From Bacteroidota bacterium (GTDB taxonomy: Bacteria; Bacteroidota; Ignavibacteria; Kapaibacteriales; UBA2268): 64,000 bases of DNA. This document shows positions 35,467 to 43,598 of the stretch, piece after piece (the stretch's first letter is position 1; each line of letters starts with the position of its first letter). Below the pieces are notes generated by a model. It worked only from the letters and a program-made list of their open reading frames with translations, did no database searches and was not told the DNA's origin. The position numbers and the translations under genes are program-made. The DNA lies in NCBI GenBank assembly GCA_021780815.1, contig JAJXYC010000008.1, forward strand, positions 1 to 64,000, written 5' to 3'.

Positions 35467-35937
35467 TTATGCCTCTAATTTTGAATTTGTTACAAAATCA
35501 GGAAATACATAATAAATATTGCCTTCCTTATCTACTTCCATTTTAAACATACCTCTTGATGTTACATCTTGCATAATTTGTTTTGCTTCATCATAACTTG
35601 TGCCAAGTACAAGAACAATATCGAAAAGTTTTAATATTCCCTGCTTTGCTTTTGCCAAGTTTAGCAATTCTAAATCAATATATTTTTTTTGATGGGATTT
35701 AAATTCAATTTCAGCTTTATTTTTCAAAAAATATCCTAATCCCATAGGGAGTAAACCAAAAAAGGTAGTAAGACCAATCCAAATGCTGATACTTTCCCCT
35801 AAGTTGTAGGGTACAGTAAATACAATATTTGCCAACCCTACAATTGCAAAAAATAATGTATCAATTACACCAACACCAAATATAAGTTTCCAAAACTTTA
35901 ATTTCCATATTTTACGTTTTAATTGCTTTAAAATCAT
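35467..35937 (-). CDS. Two-span membrane protein with C-terminal winged-helix-like part
   Basis: 156 residues from the ATG at 35937. Basic N-terminus, two hydrophobic segments (about 16-40 and 47-70), then a cytoplasmic part with LLNLAKAKQGILKLFDIV, a short helix-turn-helix-like stretch (SYDEAKQIMQDV) and a beta hairpin ending YYVFPDF. This layout occurs in membrane proteins with a wHTH tail. No family name is assigned. It converges on the PAS kinase gene with 1 base between the two stop codons. Confidence 0.55.
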   Translation of the reverse strand: MILKQLKRKIWKLKFWKLIFGVGVIDTLFFAIVGLANIVFTVPYNLGESISIWIGLTTFFGLLPMGLGYFLKNKAEIEFKSHQKKYIDLELLNLAKAKQGILKLFDIVLVLGTSYDEAKQIMQDVTSRGMFKMEVDKEGNIYYVFPDFVTNSKLEA

Positions 35938-35986
35938 TTTTATCAAATTTTGTTTACTTGCTTAATACAAAAATAGTAATTAAATA

Positions 35987-37078
35987 TTATTCAAAAAAAA
36001 TACTTTCTCTTCTGATTGGATAATTTTTTCTAAAATCAATAAAGAATTGCTTTCTTTTATCAACAGACTGACTGAAAGTTGCTTTAAACATTTCATAATC
36101 GTTTTCAAAGCATCTTTTTGTTTTTAAAATTTGAAAAACTTTCAACACATCATCAAAATTTTTAATAATTTCTATATTGTTTATTTGCAATTCATTCAGA
36201 AGCAACTTATAATCAGGGGTTATATGAGTAAAATTTTCAAAATGTTTTAATACTTGAATAGAACCTTTAATTTTAGCATCATAAGCATAACCTGCCAAAT
36301 GCGGAGTGGCAATTAAAGCAACACTTGCTAAATTAGCGTTAAAATTAGGTTCATTTTCCCAAACATCTATTGCTAAAAATAATTGTTTTTTTGTTAAAAC
36401 TTTACTTAATGCTTCTTCATCTACAACACCACCACGAGAAGTATGAATAAACAAACTGTTTGACTGCATTAAATTGAGCTGCTGGTAATTTATTAAATAT
36501 TTTGTCTTGTAAACTCCCGAAAAAGTCAAAGGGACATGATTTGTTATAATATCACTGTTTTTGAAAATTTCATTGAGTTCACAATAAGTTACGTAATCAG
36601 GGAATTGAAAATCCATATCCAATAATGGTGGGTCATTTACTAATACTTTCAAACCTAACAAATTGCAATACTGTGCAACGATTTTGCCAATATTTCCAAA
36701 TCCAATTATCCCTATTGTTTTACTTTTCAATCTGCCTATATCATCTAAAAGCGACCATTTCAAAATAGAATAAATCACATATTCCGCAACAGAATTAGCA
36801 TTGCTACCCGTCGCAGAAAAATAAGCAATACCTTTTTGCTTTAAATATTCAAGGTCTAAATGGTCAATTCCTGAGGTTGCTGTCGCTATAAATACTACAT
36901 TAGTCCCTTCAAGTAATTTTTCATTTGCCTTGACTGTTGACCTAATAAAAAGATGATTTATTGAGTTATTTTTAAGTTGTTCTTGGCTTATCTCTGTTGC
37001 TGGAAGCACAACTACACTGCTCTTTGAATTCAATGCTTCAAAAATTAATGGAATATTTTTATCTGTTAATACATTCAT
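35987..37078 (-). CDS. pdxB: Erythronate-4-phosphate dehydrogenase-like protein
   Basis: 363 residues, close to PdxB (about 380). The D-2-hydroxyacid dehydrogenase fold shows IGFGNIGKIVAQ for NAD binding, SGIDHLDLEYL, HTSRGGVVDEEAL with the catalytic Arg/Glu area, and ATPHLAGYAYDAK with the catalytic His. The HLAGYAYDGK-type motif and the extra C-terminal domain are typical of PdxB rather than of SerA. It oxidises 4-phospho-erythronate in the DXP-independent branch of vitamin B6 synthesis. No other pdx gene is nearby. Confidence 0.85.
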   Translation of the reverse strand: MNVLTDKNIPLIFEALNSKSSVVVLPATEISQEQLKNNSINHLFIRSTVKANEKLLEGTNVVFIATATSGIDHLDLEYLKQKGIAYFSATGSNANSVAEYVIYSILKWSLLDDIGRLKSKTIGIIGFGNIGKIVAQYCNLLGLKVLVNDPPLLDMDFQFPDYVTYCELNEIFKNSDIITNHVPLTFSGVYKTKYLINYQQLNLMQSNSLFIHTSRGGVVDEEALSKVLTKKQLFLAIDVWENEPNFNANLASVALIATPHLAGYAYDAKIKGSIQVLKHFENFTHITPDYKLLLNELQINNIEIIKNFDDVLKVFQILKTKRCFENDYEMFKATFSQSVDKRKQFFIDFRKNYPIRRESIFFE

Positions 37079-37195
37079 TTTTCTCTAATTTGATTAATAT
37101 TTGTAAAAAAAATATTTTAAATATTGTTTGGAATTCATATTATTTTTTCTTATTTTGCAATAAAAATTTCTTCAAATTAAGGAAACTTTCGGGAA

Positions 37196-37600
37196 ATGAG
37201 AATACTTGTTGTAGAAGATCTTTTAGTTATGCGTCGGTTAATTGTAAACACGCTGCATTCATTAGGATATGAGGATGTCCTCCAAGCAAGTAATGGCGAA
37301 GAAGCCCTTGAACTCATATTAAATCCTGATTCTAAGATTGAATTTCTCATTACTGATTGGCTTATGCCTGTTATGGATGGGTTAACTTTGGTAAAATATG
37401 TCCGAGCGAATCACGATACTTATGATTTGCCTGTTATGATGCTAACTTCTATGAATGAAAAAGATAATTTAATTGAAGCTTTGAAGTTCAGAATTAATGA
37501 TTATGTTATTAAGCCATTTACGCCAAAACTTTTACAATCTAAAATTGAAAGCATTGTTACCCGCCAAAAATATAATTTGAATTTACAACCGAACAATTAA
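37196..37600 (+). CDS. CheY-like single-domain response regulator
   Basis: 134 residues, one receiver domain. Acidic residues E7 and D8 stand at the N-terminus, phosphoacceptor Asp 54 lies in LITDWLMPVMDG, Thr/Ser in MLTSM near 85, and Lys 106 in VIKPFTP. It carries no output domain, so it works by protein contact, as CheY or a phosphorelay intermediate does. Start is supported by the purine run AAGGAAACTTTCGGGAA upstream. It is transcribed away from pdxB with no kinase beside it. Confidence 0.9.
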   Translation: MRILVVEDLLVMRRLIVNTLHSLGYEDVLQASNGEEALELILNPDSKIEFLITDWLMPVMDGLTLVKYVRANHDTYDLPVMMLTSMNEKDNLIEALKFRINDYVIKPFTPKLLQSKIESIVTRQKYNLNLQPNN

Positions 37601-37636
37601 TAAATTTTGTAACTAAAAAATTTTAATTAATAATTT

Positions 37637-38311
37637 TTATTTTTTTAAAGTATTTAACAATCCTTGTTTGCTATCAAGTTTTTTAAACCATTTAACGTTA
37701 AAAAATAAAGAAGATAAAATTAAAGCACAAAGAACACCTAAAATTGAACCAAAATAAACATCTCGGAAAAAGTGTTGCAATAAATAAACTCGGGAAAGCC
37801 CAACCATCAGAGCTAAATAAAAAGAGATGTGTTTAATTATTTTATTTTCAAATGAAATTGATAGAATTAAAAACATAGCAAAAGCAACAGTTGTATGACC
37901 TGATGGAAAAGATAAAAAGTAATTCATCTTTACTCCTTCCACAAAATTCAGATGAACAGAAGAACTATGCTCGAAGAAACTTGCCGGACGAGGTAAGTTA
38001 GTTGCTGTTTTTATTATTCCTACCAACGATGTGGTAATTATTAAATTAATAACAGTAAAAACAAACATTGAATATCGGTATAATAATAAAATTAATAGCA
38101 CCGAAACAATTCCAAAAGTTTCCGCTAAATTTGTAGAAAAAATAAATATCTTATTAAAAAAAAGATTTCTATGGGAATTAAAATAAAGGAGCAGAACATC
38201 ACTGTTCGTTGAAAAATAAAGCATTCCACCAAACAATAAAAAAATACCTAAATAAAAGAAAAAGATTTTATTATTTTTAAAAATTAATTTTACCATTAAT
38301 AAATTCTGCAT
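37637..38311 (-). CDS. PAP2-family membrane phosphatase
   Basis: 224 residues, five or six membrane segments. The three PAP2 motifs are present: KTATNLPRP (K-x6-RP) near 110-118, SFPSGHTT (PSGH) near 139-146, and SRVYLLQHFFRDV (SR-x5-H-x3-D) near 173-185. It removes phosphate from lipid pyrophosphates or phosphatidates in the membrane, for example undecaprenyl pyrophosphate. It is the last of a run of four minus-strand genes from 39642 to here, spaced by a few bases. Confidence 0.92.
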   Translation of the reverse strand: MQNLLMVKLIFKNNKIFFFYLGIFLLFGGMLYFSTNSDVLLLYFNSHRNLFFNKIFIFSTNLAETFGIVSVLLILLLYRYSMFVFTVINLIITTSLVGIIKTATNLPRPASFFEHSSSVHLNFVEGVKMNYFLSFPSGHTTVAFAMFLILSISFENKIIKHISFYLALMVGLSRVYLLQHFFRDVYFGSILGVLCALILSSLFFNVKWFKKLDSKQGLLNTLKK

Positions 38312-38318
38312 TATACAT

Positions 38319-38639
38319 TTAAACAGTGAATTTGGACGAAATTATTTCTTGCTTGTTTTTTTCAATTTCTTCACGCTTTCTTTTACGCACTTGATAAATT
38401 CTACGAGCCTCCTCTTTAATCATATCTTGCTCATAAAGAATTAAGGAATAATCTAATCGGTTGTTTAAATTACCTAAAACTCTATAAGCCTCTGTAATCA
38501 AATGGAACAACCTTAAAGCCTCAGGATCTTTATTAAAATCAGGATGAAATTGCTTAACTAATTTGCGATAAGCACGCTTAATTTCTTCTGTTGAAGCCGT
38601 ACGCTCAATCCTTAATATTTTATAATAATCCTTAATCAT
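38319..38639 (-). CDS. J-domain protein
   Basis: 106 residues. The J domain covers 1-70 with YYKILRI, helix II YRKLVKQ and the HPD motif at 32-34 (HPDFNKD). A charged helix fills the C-terminus. There is no Gly/Phe or zinc domain, so this is a class III co-chaperone that stimulates a DnaK ATPase on a particular client. The client is unknown. Seven bases separate it from the PAP2 gene. Confidence 0.92.
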   Translation of the reverse strand: MIKDYYKILRIERTASTEEIKRAYRKLVKQFHPDFNKDPEALRLFHLITEAYRVLGNLNNRLDYSLILYEQDMIKEEARRIYQVRKRKREEIEKNKQEIISSKFTV

Positions 38640-38648
38640 TATTTATTT

Positions 38649-38903
38649 TCATTTGTATTTTAATTTTAACAATAAAATTATAAAAGCCAAAATGAAAGAA
38701 ACTATATTAGCTAAAATTATCGGGTAAGAATTGATTAAAACCCCATATACCAACCAAAAGCTAATACCAATAACAAACACAATATACATAATTAAAGAAA
38801 TATCTTTTGTTTCTTTGTATTTTATTGTTTTGAGCATTTGCGGTAAAAAAGCCAATGTTGTAAAGGTTGCTGCCACAAATCCAATGATTGATGTTGAATC
38901 CAT
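38649..38903 (-). CDS. SemiSWEET sugar transporter
   Basis: 84 residues with three membrane helices, the size of bacterial SemiSWEET. Helix I has GFVAATFTTLAFLPQ, in which the PQ pair (residues 21-22) is the PQ-loop hallmark, and helix III has ANIVSFILAF. It acts as a homodimer moving sugars by facilitated diffusion. It starts 2 bases from the end of the upstream membrane protein gene, so the genes are coupled. Confidence 0.92.
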   Translation of the reverse strand: MDSTSIIGFVAATFTTLAFLPQMLKTIKYKETKDISLIMYIVFVIGISFWLVYGVLINSYPIILANIVSFILAFIILLLKLKYK

Positions 38904-38904
38904 T

Positions 38905-39642
38905 TTACATAAATTTTATAATTAATAATAGAGAGTTATAAAATAAAAATCCCGAAAACAATAAATTCGTTACCAAAAATAAATATAGAACTATTTTATA
39001 AATAATTTTACCTCCGAATAAAAAGTTAACAATTAATATTATATAAAAACTTGCAATAAAAGCCACAAAATAAATGGAAGAATGCAAATAATCTTCAATG
39101 TTATTCTTTAAAATAAATGAACTATTAATGTTCTTTTGAAATTCATTTGAAAATAAAATAATTGGTAAATCTGGTACTTGTATTGTAATAGAATGTTTAA
39201 GAGTGTTTTCGTTTGTATTTAAATTAATTATTGCAATACGATTAGATTCATTTGTATCCACTTTAAATAAAAAATCTTTTTCTTGCTGTGGTTCGATTTT
39301 ATATACAATATTTAAATTAATACCTTCTAAATTATGCAATTCAGACCAGTGATTGTCCAAATAAATTTTTTTTAAGAATAAGTAATTTTGAGTTTGCTTT
39401 GTATCGTTTATTATTTTTATCTTTTGCCATTGTTTTGGTTTATTTATAATTTTTTCAATCGCAGGGAAATTTAAATTAAATAAAAGATTAAAATAAAGGA
39501 AAAAAAAAGGTATTACAAAAATAACTTTGACAACTTTCAATTTATTACTTGGTTGAGCAATAGAGGTCTTAAAAAATTTTAAAATTATATGTGTAATAAA
39601 AAAAAGAAATACAAGAATAATATAAAAAAATATATAAGCCAA
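38905..39642 (-). CDS. Membrane protein of unknown function
   Basis: 245 residues. Two N-terminal membrane segments (about 2-22 and 38-60), an extracytoplasmic polar domain (about 65-175) and two C-terminal segments (about 190-212 and 219-243). The start is TTG, supported by a good AAGAAGG ribosome binding site 6 bases upstream. No family is recognised. It is the first gene of the run with SemiSWEET, J-domain and PAP2 genes. Confidence 0.6.
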   Translation of the reverse strand: MAYIFFYIILVFLFFITHIILKFFKTSIAQPSNKLKVVKVIFVIPFFFLYFNLLFNLNFPAIEKIINKPKQWQKIKIINDTKQTQNYLFLKKIYLDNHWSELHNLEGINLNIVYKIEPQQEKDFLFKVDTNESNRIAIINLNTNENTLKHSITIQVPDLPIILFSNEFQKNINSSFILKNNIEDYLHSSIYFVAFIASFYIILIVNFLFGGKIIYKIVLYLFLVTNLLFSGFLFYNSLLLIIKFM

Positions 39643-39727
39643 AATTACCTTCTTAAATTAATTTAAAATACAAAAATAAACTTAAAGAGAATAATATCTA
39701 AAATAAATAATAAAATAAATAATAAAT

Positions 39728-41761
39728 CTACTTTAAGCCATAAATTTCTTTACTTGACTGCAATTTATTCAAAAATGCTTGCAAATGGTTAATTTCTTTG
39801 ACTACAACCTCAACTTCGATAGCATTTGCTTCTTTTGCAGGAACTTTTTTAATAGAAACAATATTTATGTTCATTGCATCAGCAATATCACTAATCAGAT
39901 GTATAATTTTAATTGAATCTTCACCAAAAATTTTATATTTAACTATTTGCGATGATTCCCCTTCTGCCCATTTTGCATCTTTGAAATTTTCAGGATTTAA
40001 TTTTTTCAAATACGTACAGCTTCCCGTATGTATTTTAATTTCAGATTTAGTAGTAACATAAGCCACAATTGGTTCACCTTTAACAGGGTTGCAACATTTT
40101 GCAAGAACAACTTGAATATTTTTTAATCCTTCAACTTCAATTTTAGGACTTGTAATAAGTTCTTTTTTGATAGTTTTATCTTTTTGCTTATCACTAATTT
40201 TTTGGAAAGCTTCTGGATATAACTTCTTCAATTGCCAATAGCTACATTTTATAGTTTTACTTGAAATAGCAAAATAAAAGTCATCAGCAGAATCAAATCC
40301 AATTTCATTAATACGTTTTTTAAATTTTTGTTCATCAGTATATCCAACTAACTTTTTCTTATATTGGTCTTTTAATTTTTCCCAAGCATTTTTACCTTGT
40401 GCAACAAAAGATTCACGCTCATTTTTCTTAAACCAACGAGCTATTCTATTTTTGGCACGGTTTGTTTTTACAAAAGAAAGCCAATCTCTTGAAGGCGTTG
40501 CATTATTGGAAGTAATAATTTCAATTACATCACCACTTTTTAATTTTTCTTTTAACTTTACAAATTTTTTATTTACTTTTGCTCCTGTTATCTTAAATCC
40601 CAAATTTGTATGAATAGCAAAAGCAAAATCAATAGGCGTAGAACCTTCCGGCAACGATATTATTTCTCCTTTTGGGGTTAATACATTGATATAATCTCTT
40701 TTCATCTCATTTTTAAGAGAATCAAAAAATTCAAAAGGGTTATCAAAATAAACATCATTTTCCAAAAACTCATGCAAAGTTTTCAGCCAACTTCCTGAAC
40801 TACCTACTGTCCCTTGCTTATATGCCCAATGTGCCGATGTACCATATTCTGCTTCTTCGTGCATTTCTTCGGTTCGTATTTGTATTTCAAATTTGTCCCC
40901 TTGTTTTGTCATTACTGTTGTTTGTATTGAACGATAGCCATTCGACTTTGGAAAAGTTATCCAATCTCTAAATCTATCTTCAATTGGCATCCATTTACTA
41001 TGCACTACACCTAATGTCAAGTAACAATCATATTTTTCTTTGGTAATTACTCGCAGTGCAAGCAAATCATAAATCCTATCTATATCTACTTTTTGATTTA
41101 CCAATTTTCGATATATACTGTAAGGTCTTTTGACCCGATATTGTATTCGTGCTGTGATATTCTCTCTTTGTAATAACACTTCTAATTCTTGTTTCATTTG
41201 CATTAACTTCTCATTGTAATATGGTAAATTATTACTTATATTTTTTTGCAAATGCTCGAAATCTTTTGGAAATAATGTTTTAAATGAAATATCTTCCATT
41301 CTTTGGTATATCTTCCTTATACCAAGCATTTGTGCTACTGGTGAATAAAAATACAAACATTCTTCTGATAAACTTTTTAAAATCGGGCTTTGTGTTTTCT
41401 CTGCAAACTCCAACAATTGCAATCTTTCAGAAAGCTTTAAAATAATTATTGATAAATCATCGCTCAATTCTATAAAAGCTTTACGAATATTGGCTATATT
41501 TTTTTTGGTTTCAGAAAGTGTAATTGTGCTTAATCTTTTTAATAATAAACTTTTTTCGTATATTTCTGGCGAAACTAAAGAAATCAGTTTCTTGCTTTCT
41601 TGTACATCTATTTCTTCCATCAAAGAAAGATAAACAACCACCGCATAATCATCACTTAAACGCAACTCTTTTGTTCCTTCATATAATGCTACCGCAAATT
41701 TGTAGTTCTCTTCTTTAAAATAACCTTTGGTCTTTTCTAATAATTCTTCTTTTTCAATCAT
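39728..41761 (-). CDS. relA: RelA-type (p)ppGpp synthetase with decayed hydrolase domain
   Basis: 677 residues. The N-terminal 150 residues occupy the place of the HD hydrolase but lack HD signatures: no HDxxED is seen, and KLADRLHN is changed to KLSERLQL. The synthetase domain (about 190-330) keeps PYSIYRKL, YDLLALRVI, SNGYRSIQTTV (Gln for the usual His) and FEIQIRTEEMHEEAEYG. TGS (about 365-425) and C-terminal ACT domains follow, with a CCNPV zinc-finger-like segment. It should make (p)ppGpp on stalled ribosomes but not degrade it, so a separate hydrolase is expected elsewhere in the genome. Confidence 0.88.
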   Translation of the reverse strand: MIEKEELLEKTKGYFKEENYKFAVALYEGTKELRLSDDYAVVVYLSLMEEIDVQESKKLISLVSPEIYEKSLLLKRLSTITLSETKKNIANIRKAFIELSDDLSIIILKLSERLQLLEFAEKTQSPILKSLSEECLYFYSPVAQMLGIRKIYQRMEDISFKTLFPKDFEHLQKNISNNLPYYNEKLMQMKQELEVLLQRENITARIQYRVKRPYSIYRKLVNQKVDIDRIYDLLALRVITKEKYDCYLTLGVVHSKWMPIEDRFRDWITFPKSNGYRSIQTTVMTKQGDKFEIQIRTEEMHEEAEYGTSAHWAYKQGTVGSSGSWLKTLHEFLENDVYFDNPFEFFDSLKNEMKRDYINVLTPKGEIISLPEGSTPIDFAFAIHTNLGFKITGAKVNKKFVKLKEKLKSGDVIEIITSNNATPSRDWLSFVKTNRAKNRIARWFKKNERESFVAQGKNAWEKLKDQYKKKLVGYTDEQKFKKRINEIGFDSADDFYFAISSKTIKCSYWQLKKLYPEAFQKISDKQKDKTIKKELITSPKIEVEGLKNIQVVLAKCCNPVKGEPIVAYVTTKSEIKIHTGSCTYLKKLNPENFKDAKWAEGESSQIVKYKIFGEDSIKIIHLISDIADAMNINIVSIKKVPAKEANAIEVEVVVKEINHLQAFLNKLQSSKEIYGLK

Positions 41762-41889
41762 TTTTTTTCTAAAATTTTTATTTTAATATTTGCCTAACTA
41801 CTAAAATTATCTTTGGAGCAAATTGATTATTCTATCGCATCATTCATTAATAATAAATATTTCATTATTTTATCTTTATTTGTTTAAAA

Positions 41890-43548
41890 TTAATCGTTTT
41901 CCCTTACTATTTCCCCATTTACTTTTATTTTTATTACTTCTATTGCTTCTAATCCTTCAGAATCAACTGCTTTTACGGCAATTGTATGATAACCGGGTTT
42001 GAATTTATATGTTTGCTTTCCTGTTCGGTCTAATACTACGCTTGGATTGAATTTATTTTCTTCGGAATTATAATCAAAATCATAAGAATAAAATTCTATT
42101 CCTGCTTCGCTCTCGCCTTCTGCAATTAATTCTATTTCTCTAATTCCTTTCCCATCTGCTCCCATATCATTAATTGCTACATTTAGTTTTGGTTTCTTTG
42201 CTATTGGGACAATTTCTTCTACTGTTACTAATTTAATTATTACATTTTCCTCGTTTTTCAATCTTGCAACTTCCTGAACTGCTCCTTTGCCAAAGGAAAA
42301 TGCTATTATATACCCTACTGGCTCCGCCACTGATTTGTTTTTCTCGTAAAGTGCTTTGTCGTAACGCATTAGTGCCGAATGAAAATTATCTATTACATTT
42401 CTTCCAATGTTATCTGAACGTTTTACTTGTATTGGCGAACCGTTTCTATTTATTCCATCAATTCCGAAATCTCCTCTTTGCTTTAGATTTGATTTTCCGC
42501 CAAATCTTTCAACTATCCACGCTTCAAATTGGAAGGCATCTTTATATCTTAGTGTGTCATAATCATATTTATGCAATTGAACTACAAAGGGTTGAGAGAA
42601 AATTCCCTGCTGTTTGTTCAATCTGAATTCGGAAACTTTTATCGCCTGAACTGATTGGTCTATTCCTATCCAATTTCTTAATAATTTATCGGCAACAACA
42701 ACAGAAGTTCCTCCGCCAACAAATGGGTCTAAAATAATATCACCTTCATTTGAAGATGCTTGAATAATTCTATCTAATAATTTCTCTGGTTTTTGGGTGG
42801 GGTAGCCGATACGTTCAGAAGCTTGAGAATTTACTGGAGGTAAATCAGCCCATAAATTATCTAATGCTCTGCCTTTTTGTTCATCTAAAAATCTTTTATA
42901 TCTTGCAACACCATTTTTTGTATAAATAATTTCTCCATTCTTCTCATATTCTTCCATTTTTTCAATAGGACATCTCCATCTTTTAGTAATTCCTTTCCAA
43001 TCATATTCATATCCTTTACCTGGAGCAATTAAACTTGTGTCTTGATAAATTCTTCCTTCTTCATTTGCCCTCCTATAATGTGTAGGATCATCAACGGGAA
43101 AATAAACAGGATTGTAAATAAAATCTTTTGTTTTGGAATACCAATAAATAGAATCAGTATTGTTAGATAAAGTTTTAGAATTACCTTTTGGAACAGTTCT
43201 CTTCCATATAATATGGCTTCTAAAATTACTTCCTCCACCTCCGAAGATTTTATCAAGAATTTGCACTCTAATATATGCATCCGCGTGCCAATCGCAATGT
43301 AAATAAATACTTCCGGTAGGTTTTAAAAGTCTGTGCATCTCAGAAACTCTTTCTTTTAGCCATGCAATATAATGGTCTATACCACCCGACCATCTATCTT
43401 CAAAGGAACGCACTTCGCCTTTGTCTCCCCAAATTACTTCGTAATTACGATTAGAGAAAAAAGGAGGGTCTAAATAAATTAAATCAATGGATTCTGAGTC
43501 CATTTTTCTCATAACTTCGAGACAATCACCTAAAATTAATTTGTTCAT
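41890..43548 (-). CDS. DNA methyltransferase fused to nuclease-like and Ig-like domains
   Basis: 552 residues. The methyltransferase domain has YLDPPF (catalytic, 25-30), TQKPEKLL (251-258) and DPFVGGGT (AdoMet loop, 274-281), so motif IV precedes motif I as in beta-class N6-adenine/N4-cytosine enzymes. Residues about 340-445 form a PD-(D/E)xK-like domain with GDFGIDG and IQVKRS, as in Mrr-type nucleases. From about 455 the tail is Ig-like (ELIAEGESEAGIEFYSYDFDY, then FKPGYHTIAVKAVD). No separate restriction enzyme is adjacent. A tandem octamer lies 13 bases upstream of the start codon. Target sequence unknown. Confidence 0.85.
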   Translation of the reverse strand: MNKLILGDCLEVMRKMDSESIDLIYLDPPFFSNRNYEVIWGDKGEVRSFEDRWSGGIDHYIAWLKERVSEMHRLLKPTGSIYLHCDWHADAYIRVQILDKIFGGGGSNFRSHIIWKRTVPKGNSKTLSNNTDSIYWYSKTKDFIYNPVYFPVDDPTHYRRANEEGRIYQDTSLIAPGKGYEYDWKGITKRWRCPIEKMEEYEKNGEIIYTKNGVARYKRFLDEQKGRALDNLWADLPPVNSQASERIGYPTQKPEKLLDRIIQASSNEGDIILDPFVGGGTSVVVADKLLRNWIGIDQSVQAIKVSEFRLNKQQGIFSQPFVVQLHKYDYDTLRYKDAFQFEAWIVERFGGKSNLKQRGDFGIDGINRNGSPIQVKRSDNIGRNVIDNFHSALMRYDKALYEKNKSVAEPVGYIIAFSFGKGAVQEVARLKNEENVIIKLVTVEEIVPIAKKPKLNVAINDMGADGKGIREIELIAEGESEAGIEFYSYDFDYNSEENKFNPSVVLDRTGKQTYKFKPGYHTIAVKAVDSEGLEAIEVIKIKVNGEIVREND

Positions 43549-43560
43549 AAGTATTGCTTG

Positions 43561-43598
43561 TTTTATAATTTTATAATTTTATAATTTTATAATTTTAT
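43561..43598. repeat. Octanucleotide tandem repeat TTTTATAA
   Basis: Nearly five units of TTTTATAA run from 43561 to about 43598. The left edge is 13 bases upstream of the methyltransferase start codon, and the right part includes the stop codon of the sialidase-like gene (43579). A period of 8 shifts frame on slippage, and length change would also alter the methyltransferase promoter. Confidence 0.85.

Noticed and set aside
43561..43598. Transcription terminator of the sialidase-like gene
   Set aside because: The stretch is a simple TTTTATAA tandem repeat with only weak self-pairing.
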